A stretch of DNA of 64,000 bases from Lathyrus oleraceus. Taxonomy: Eukaryota; Streptophyta; Magnoliopsida; Fabales; Fabaceae. The notes beneath the pieces are model-generated. The model was not told where the DNA came from, did not search any database, and was given only the letters and a program-made list of their open reading frames with translations. The stretch lies in contig NC_066579.1 in NCBI RefSeq assembly GCF_024323335.1, positions 238,437,475 through 238,501,474 of the forward strand, read 5' to 3'. Position numbers and translations under genes: made by a program. Of the stretch, positions 57,108 through 64,000 are shown piece after piece; the first letter of the stretch is position 1, and each line of letters begins with the position of its first letter.

Positions 57108-57968
57108 CTATATGTTCCGATCTGAACTAACAACAATCTGATTAGCAGTTTGAGGATGAACTTGATGACTAGGAAATTGAACACCCTGAGAAGTTGCTTG
57201 AGAAATAACTGGAGGAGAAGCAAATTGGGGGTACCCTTGAGGATACATCAATCCCAGATTAACCATCTTACTAACTGTCTGACCATATTGATTCTGATAT
57301 GGAGCATAGGGTGCCCCAGGATACACAAATGGAGGTGCCACAATAAAAGATGCCCCAGGATAAGGAGGAGGTATTTGAATACCTTGATTCAAATTTTGAA
57401 CAGTAGGTTGAGCAACTCGAGGAGGAAGGAGGAAGTGAAGGGTAGGACCCTTGTACTCATCTTTGTTATCATTAAGAGTCTCAACAATCACCGGTGCAGA
57501 AGTCTGAAGAACCTGTTCTGGGTTGATCTCATGGTCGTCAACATTAACCATTTGAGGTGAGTGAGTGGTCATGCCCCAAGGATGGGCAACGACATTCCCA
57601 TTGGCCGGATGAATAGCAAACGACTGATATGGCACAAAGGCATTCCCATTAGCAGCTTGGGGAGTAAAGTTTGGAGGCAAACCCCAGGGATAGGCAGCAA
57701 CATGCCTATTAAGACCTAGCTGACAGATAGGTTGGTTCACCACAGGTTGAATCACAATGTCCATAACAGCACCAACATAAGTGGTGACAGCAATGGCATC
57801 AGTAACTACAGCAGAAGCCGGATTGGCAGCAGAGGTGGAGGTAGTAGCCTTCTGAGCTTGAAGGTACTCCAATATAATGTTCATGTTACCTTGGAAGGTG
57901 TTCATTCTGCCTTGGAATTGAGCCAAGGTTTCCCTATAGGTAGCATTCTCTTGTTCCAGATCTTCCAT
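57108..57968 (-). pseudogene. gag: Ogre-2 gag, N-terminal part
   Basis: Gag starts at MEDLEQENATYRETLAQFQG (57968), preceded by TRANKSRI as in Ogre-1 (TRANISRLMDHLE). It continues with a coiled coil and a long Pro/Gln/Tyr/Asn-rich region (HPWGM, YPWGLPPNF repeats of PWG). The frame is open to its stop at 57108. The Athila insertion at 57040 cuts it off from the capsid core at 32074-32577. The open frame extends upstream of the Met, but codons before 57968 look like leader. Confidence 0.8.
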
Positions 57969-58757
57969 AATTCTCGACTTGTTAGCTCTTGTGAAGTACT
58001 GGTGTCGAAGAGTCGTCGTCTTTCTAGTTGGAGAAGGGATAAGGTGAGATTTTTCGGGTTGATAGTCATGAGATGCAAATGCATGAATGCACGTGTTAGG
58101 GATGAAATGCAAATAATTATGCAACACCCATAAATTCAAAGCATTGTGGCATAATAATTCAGGGTCAAAACTCCGACATATATACAACAATGCAATAATG
58201 ATATGCAATAGAGTATGTTAACAACATAAACATATTCGGATAATCTGCGTATCCTGCCCGATGCAGGATCAAAGGTTCAACGTCTATGAGAATAAGGTAT
58301 GTAAAGGATATGGTTTCCTGCAGAAAAATCCCATATCCCCCTCACAGGTATGGACTATGCTCCAAGGTGGTCCCTAGAAGGCCTCCCAGAGTCATCGACT
58401 CGAAATGGAAATACCCTGCCGTAGTGAATACTCACAGGACAAAAGTACTTCCAAGTGAATCTAGTCTGGGTGTGGTTCTCGTGAAAACCCAGCGCGCCAC
58501 GCAGGTGTACACGACTATCCACGAGTCTATCCTATGTGTATAATATGCTCAATTATATAGCTTCACTCATATAGTGTCAACCCCAACCCAACAGAGAGTA
58601 TAACAGATAATATCCATAATAAACAATATCTAAAGCAATAAAGAAATGCGATAAATAAAGCGAGTAAAGAATAAAGGTAACCACCTAAACTAATGGAGAA
58701 GCGATCAAAACTAGGCTCGACTCCTTTTAGCAACTAGGAAATGCTCCCAGAAGAAAA
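57969..58757 (-). other. Ogre-2 leader region, ORF1 absent
   Basis: Between gag and the primer site there are only about 790 bp. No homologue of the Ogre-1 ORF1 is seen, so ORF1 is deleted or never existed in this copy. I see no other gene here. Confidence 0.65.
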
Positions 58758-58776
58758 TTCCCCAGCAGAGTCGCCA
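58758..58776 (-). other. Ogre-2 primer binding site, tRNA-Arg type
   Basis: The minus strand reads TGGCGACTCTGCTGGGGAA, as in Ogre-1 with one T/C change. It lies 11 bases from the LTR end at 58788. Confidence 0.85.
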
Positions 58777-59651
58777 GCTGGAGCTAGTGGAAATATACCT
58801 GAACGTATCGCACGCTCGTACATACAACAAAGTCGCCATTGAACTTTATTTATTCCGGAAGGAAAGGGAAAACATCAATAAAACCCTAGGGAAAGAGATA
58901 TGTTGGGTAAGGAAGTCGATTATGCAAGGGGAAGGTATTAGCACCCCTAACATCCATGGTAAAGTGTTCGGTGAGGATTGGGGCCCTCATGCCTACGTAT
59001 CCTTATAGTGCAATAACGAATTCAGAGCTCCGTAGTTCAAAAAACTAGTGGTGATAGATGAAAAGAATTGTGATAAAAGTATGGTATGAACCAAATAATA
59101 ATGTTGTTTGAACTCCAAAAAGGGGTGAAATACGAATCCAAGAGTAAATTGGCATGAACCAACAAGTGAGGGACTACAACACTATATTGGAACAACCAAA
59201 AAAGGAAGGGTCACTTGAATGTGGCTGCAAAGTAAGTAAGGAGATGTTCGTCTAAGCAAAGAGAGGACTAACAAGAGAAACCAATCGGCTCTTGATTCGC
59301 AAAGAGATGAAAGATGGAGCTCAAAGGTATATTGTATTTGGATCAAAGGATAGGGTATATTACATGAAGTGAAGGAAGGTAGTATATGAATGTAAGTCGT
59401 GATTAATGTTCCATGGAGATGAATGGAAGGAATTCCCTAAGGCATGAATAATAAATAAGTATGCTCGCAGAGGACTCGAACCCTCGTGCCTACGTATTCT
59501 CATCGTGCAATGAGAAATCAGAGCAATCGTAGTTCAACCCACTAAGGCTGAAAAAAGAGAGATTTGATAGGATTGCCCGGAGGCGGATTGCTTAACAAGC
59601 TGGAACATGGTACTAACCGATGATGGTAATCAACCACAAGGACAAGTGAGA

Positions 59652-60175
59652 CATGATTGGCCTATACACGAGAGGATTTACAAGCGAGAGAGTCATCTAA
59701 GCACGAGAGGTCTTATAAGATGAACAAGGATTAAGAAATGATTGGCCTACACACGAGACAATGTACAAGGCGTGAGAGTCATCTAGGCACGAGAGTTCTT
59801 ATAAGACAAACAAGGATTAAGAAATGATTGGCCCACACATGAAAGGATTTACAAGGCGAGAGAGTCGTCTAAGCACGAGAGATCTTATAAGACGAACAAG
59901 AATTAAGAAATGATTGGCCTACACACAAGAGGATTTATAAGGAGAGAGAGTCGTCTAAGCACGAGAGGTCTTATAAGACGAATAAGGATTAAGAAATGAT
60001 TTGACTACACAGGAGAGGATTTACAAGGCGAGAGAGTCGTCTAAGCACGAGAAGTCTTACAAGACGAATAAGGATTAAGAAATGATTGGCCTACACACGA
60101 GAGAATTTATAAGGCAAGAGCTTCTTCTAAGCACGAGAGGTCTTATAAGACGAACAATGATTAAAGGGTTTGCCA
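59652..60175. repeat. 86 bp minisatellite, six copies, inside Ogre-2 LTR
   Basis: Six tandem units run ATGATTGGCCTACACACGAG ... AAGCACGAGAGGTCTTATAA ... GGATTAAGAA with scattered substitutions and small indels. Confidence 0.88.
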
Positions 60176-60373
60176 AAGCACAAGAGGACTGGCAAGGTGA
60201 ACAATGATTGAGTTGATTGATTAGGATTCAAAGACTTGATTACAAAGGGACTAATCCAAGGGATGTCTAAATTTCAATGGGAGTATGATTGATGATCCAC
60301 TGAGGAAGAAATGATTAATGTGCAATGGTGCTTCACTATTGAAGTGTTGAACGATTGAGGTTTGCTTGAAGGA

Positions 60374-61030
60374 GAAGACTTGCCAATCGAGTGATTCGAA
60401 TTGCACTAAAGTCTATGAACAAAGGCGAACACCTTGCGCAACTGGATCATTCATCCCGTACCCAATAATATTCTAGACAAGGATAAGAATTATCCACTCT
60501 CATCATTCTTTATTTCTTAAGGCTCATAGCGTGAAACTCGAATACAAATTAACAAGTTGCTGATAGGAAGTCCTTTATGTTGATCCTATTAATGTTGTGT
60601 CATTTGGTGTAGAAGGAGACTCAACAATCATGTAATTCAAATTATGCTAAAGTCTATGAATAGAGGTGAATACGATGAGTCACGGGCCAAAGGTTCTGCA
60701 CCTAAAGATATCCAGAATGAGTGTAGGAAAGCTCCAATCTCATCCCTTCTCTATTGCTTAAGGCTCGTGCCACACACTTTGAATTATGATTGATGAGTTG
60801 TTGGTGTAGTCCTTGCTTGTTGCATTGCTTTATGAAGGGAGAGATTTGCCAATCGTATGATATGAATTGTGCTAAAGTCTATGAATAGAGGTGAATACGA
60901 TGATCACTAGGTCATTCATCCCATACCCAAAGATTTTTCAGAATGGGGGTAGGAATTCTCCAGTCCTATTCCTTCTCTATTACTTAAGCCTCATGCCACA
61001 CCATTCTAACTTTGACTTGACAAGCTCTTG
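60374..61030. repeat. Tandem repeat of about 235 bp, three copies, inside Ogre-2 LTR
   Basis: Units begin near 60374, 60612 and 60835 with GAAGGGAGA-like sequence. They share GCTAAAGTCTATGAATAGAG, TCATCCCATACCC and TATTGCTTAAGGCTC blocks. They are more diverged than the 86 bp array. Confidence 0.8.
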
Positions 61031-62055
61031 AAAATTCCACCTTTGATGTGCTTGTATTATCCACTACTTAGTACGATTGAGGGTGCCTTGATCGAGAATC
61101 TGACTTGAGGCTTCGAGCTCCACAACTTACAGAAAAAGTCTTATTAAGTGACCAAGGGTCTTTTGGTCACTCAATTAGACTGTGGGATTATACAAGTTCA
61201 AAGGATTTAATTGATCATAATTACTTTTGATCAATTTGAATCATGGGTTTGATTTGATTGGAAAAATAGGTTTGAACCTAATTTATTAGTTAGAATTAAT
61301 CAAACTAATCTAAGGGATCATGGTGATTAGTCAAGACTTGATTAAAAATCTATGTCAAAAAAAGTTCCTAAGGGAACATGCAATTAAATGGTCAAAATGA
61401 AAAAATAACCCCTAAGGGATAAAATGGTCAATTCACAAAAAAAATCCAACCACAAACACAAATTTATTTCTAATCAAAGTCTAATTAGAACGTATAAATT
61501 AATTGAATCCTAAGATCAATTTTAACCTAATGTTCAAGAATTAACTAAATTCTAAAATTAACTAAAATCTAATTATTTTATTATTTCTAATATAATTAAA
61601 CTATATTAAAATTCTAATTACAATCTAAATCTAATTAAATCTAAATTAAAATAATAAAAAAAACAATTACCAAAAATATCAACACAAAATAAAATGGAAT
61701 TAAAGGTAATTAAAAATGGAAATTAAAGTGTTGGGCCAAGGGTGTGCAGGCCCTGGATATAGTATACAGAATTCAGCAAAATGGGGCTTTGGGCCCAACA
61801 GAATAAGCCCAAATACAAGGAAGTGTAGTTGGGTTCAACAAGTATTAAACAAAACATGGGTGTGGAAAGCAAACTATTGGCCTTAATGGCTAAGCCCAAC
61901 AGAATTTGCAAAGTAAAGTGCAAAAATTCAGCAAACTCATTTTGTCTTCTCTACACATAAACTTTCAGTTTTCATGTCAAAAGGAACCACCACCGGAGCT
62001 CCGGCACCACCGCGCAGGAGGCGGCTTAGTTGGCCGGAATCAAGAAAAAGCACCA

Positions 62056-62233
62056 GAAATCGATTTCCCAAGCATGGAAATCGATTTCCATCATCCAGAA
62101 ATGCATTTTTTGGCTACTGAAGCAGGGAAATCGGTTGCCCAAACATGGTAATTAATTTCCATCATCCAAAAATGAAATTTTTGGCTACTGGAGCAGGGAA
62201 ATCAATTTCCCAAACATGGTAATCGATTTCCAT
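62056..62233. repeat. 71 bp repeat with GGAAATCGATTTCC palindromes in Ogre-2 LTR
   Basis: There are three units, the third partial. Each holds two near-palindromic motifs (AAATCGATTTCCC and GGAAATCGATTTCC), joined by AAACATGG, then TTTTTGGCTACTGGAGCAGG. It lies in U3, about 0.8-0.9 kb from the LTR start. Confidence 0.8.
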
Positions 62234-62995
62234 CATGCAAAATGGTTTTTTTCCTTTGTTTTGATGTATGGGGTCATGTGTGAGGCATAATGGCTTGGCT
62301 TTCTTTGAATGAATGAATGAAATTGAATTAATGGGTCATAGAATGACTTGATCAAATGAATTTGTATCAATGGGACTATCAATCAAAGCATGAATGAATC
62401 TTGACATTTTAATAAAACCATGAAAGTAATAGATGAATTGTGAATAAAATAAGACTCAGATCAAATGGATCATGAGACCATGAGGTAAATGAAACATGAA
62501 TGCAAACATGCCTTGAATCAATCAAATAACACCATGCATTAGGGTTTAGTAGGTCAAAGTTCAAAGCTATGTATCAAATTAAGAATCTCAAACCAAGTGA
62601 GAAGTTAACTCAAGTGGCGCATCAATGCCATGGACCACAACCTGGGTTTCCACTACCTCAATGCAAACCAAAAGGTTCATAAACCTGAAAGCCAAGGACT
62701 AGGGTTTTGAAGACCCCTAAGGATTGCTTAGGTAGCCCCTTGTTGAGTCCATACCTATACCATCAAATGATTAGGGTTTCACATCCCCTATGCTCTGATG
62801 AATAGCCAAGCCATGCTTTTGAAGTTGTTCCATATGCCAACCCTAGCTTCATAAGTCAAGAGTTTTGAATCTATGGTGATCCACTAATGGATGAATGATG
62901 CATATGAATGAGTGGTTAATGTATGCAACTGATCCCCAAGTCAAATTGTTGGATGGAAAGATTAAAAAGTGGAGGGCAAATTTTAGGGTACAACA

Positions 62996-63384
62996 CATTC
63001 TATCACATTGATTTATCTTTTGATCCCCACTTTGGTGATAATATCTTCCCATGAAGATTTGGTATGTTTGCCCTCCTTCAATTGTAGAGTGTTATCCCTT
63101 TAAGCGGAAAGAGTTTAACCTTTCTCGTTCCCCACTGAGTTATTTCCTCTTGGATGATTGTTATTTCAGTTCCCCCCCCCCCCCAGTTAATTATCTGGAT
63201 GGAACCACCCCCCTTGAGTTATATCCTCATTGGGTTGAGTCTTTGCTTGACAGTTTCTTTCTAGTTATTGTCTAGATAGATATTTTAGCCCCCTGAGAGT
63301 CTATTACCCAGTAGCTGATAATATTCGTCTTGGTGTCGAGTACATTAATTTTTCCCAATACCCGGTAAAATATAATCTACTTCA
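62996..63384. other. Flank right of Ogre-2, no gene seen
   Basis: This is low-complexity, C/T-rich sequence with a run of about 14 C near 63172. It may belong to a further repeat that leaves the window. Confidence 0.4.
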
Positions 63385-64000
63385 TTTATCTTCCCCGACA
63401 GTTTATCCTTGATATGTTCATCCTAACCTGTGACGAATATTCTTCCCTTTTGGTTTTCTACCCAGTAAAAGGGTAGTTGTAATCCCTACTTTTCTTCCCC
63501 CAAAGAGTTAATCCTTGATATGTTCACTTTAACCGGTGATGGATTTTCTCCTCTTTGTGGTCTTCTGCCCAGTAACCGATAGTTGTAATTCCTACTTTCC
63601 CCTGCTGAGTCTATCCTTGATATGCTCATCCTAACCGATGACGAATATTCTCTATTTGTGGTCTTCTAACTAGTAACCGGTAGTTGTAATTCCTATTTTT
63701 TTTCCAGGTGGTCTATCCATGATATGTTCATCCTAACCGATGATAGATATTCTTCCTTTGAGTTTATCCTTCATATGTTCACTTTAACTAGTGACGGATA
63801 CTCTCTCTTTGTTCTTCTACCCAGTAAGCGGTAGTTGTAACTCCTATTTTTCCCTAGGTGGTCTATCCTTGATATGTTCATCCTAACCGATGACGGATAT
63901 TCTTCCTTTGAGTTTAGCCTTGATATGTTCACTTTAACTAGTGACGAATACTCTCTCTTTGGTCCTCTGCCCAGTAACCGGTAGTTGTAAATCCTATTTG
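63385..64000. repeat. Tandem repeat running off the right edge, Ogre-UTR or satellite-like
   Basis: The core TTGATATGTTCA followed by TCCTAACCGATGACG or CTTTAACTAGTGACG recurs at least seven times (near 63409, 63517, 63618, 63721, 63769, 63869, 63925). Between cores lies CCAGTAACCGGTAGTTGTAA. Spacing is about 100 bp at first, then alternates about 50 and 100. Ogre 3' UTRs are a known source of such arrays in Fabeae; the link here is by style only. Confidence 0.75.

Larger units (their letters stand above)
58788..62995 (-). repeat. Ogre-2 5' LTR (about 4.2 kb)
   Basis: On the minus strand it ends GGTATATTTCCA at 58788. It starts TGTTGTACCCTAAAATTTG at 62995, or possibly TGTACCC at 62992; without the 3' LTR the exact base is open. 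The segment next to the primer site shares layout with the Ogre-1 LTR end (GGGTAAGG, GGAAGGTATTAGCACC). It contains two tandem arrays and a palindrome cluster, and no gene. Confidence 0.78.

Noticed and set aside
58758..58776. tRNA-Arg gene fragment
   Set aside because: Only the primer-binding complement of the tRNA 3' end is present, at the position expected for Ogre.

Overview
This window contains no host gene that I can recognise. It is a stack of nested LTR retrotransposons typical of a large, repeat-rich plant genome. The two Ogre (Ty3/gypsy Tat-lineage) elements have kilobase-long LTRs, an extra ORF before gag, a second RNase H and tRNA-Arg-type primer sites. With the high repeat load this points to a legume, most likely tribe Fabeae (pea, vetch, lentil, grass pea). 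The species is an inference.

Layout. (1) Ogre-1, minus strand, runs from the left edge to 21997: integrase, archaeal-type RNase H, RT, a presumed intron, protease, gag, ORF1, then a 4.9 kb 5' LTR. It is split by a decayed Ty1/copia element (9644-16912, Angela-like) flanked by AAGTT/AAGTC. (2) A Sirevirus-like copia element, 'SIRE-A', lies at 22048-29623 on the plus strand with a perfect AAAAG target duplication. Internal deletions fuse gag-protease to an envelope-like ORF. (3) An older Ogre-2, minus strand, is the host of the rest. Its 3' part is at 29629-32607; its gag start, primer site and 4.2 kb 5' LTR are at 57041-62995. (4) Into Ogre-2 gag went an Athila-lineage gypsy element (32608-57040, minus strand, target duplication GCATC) carrying two envelope-like ORFs. 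(5) Into the Athila 3' LTR went a young Sirevirus-like element, 'SIRE-B' (33727-45056), split at one point in its RNase H with the two halves head to head. Its two 1954 bp LTRs therefore form a large inverted repeat. (6) Past Ogre-2, an Ogre-UTR-like tandem repeat runs off the right edge.

Most coding frames are long but broken by a few stop codons and one-base indels. The stops are mostly Gln or Trp codons changed by C-to-T or G-to-A transitions. SIRE-B has only one internal stop in gag-pol and nearly identical LTRs, so it is the youngest; Ogre-2 is the oldest.

The observations I rate highest are: the SIRE-B rearrangement, which fits one LTR end attacking the element's own cDNA while the other end entered the chromosome; TATA boxes just upstream of the envelope-like ORFs of SIRE-B and Athila, each preceded by the same palindrome-rich motif as in that element's own LTR; and family-specific palindromic clusters in the regulatory regions of most elements here. 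These concern retroelement regulation. I see no defence system, metabolic cluster or RNA gene.
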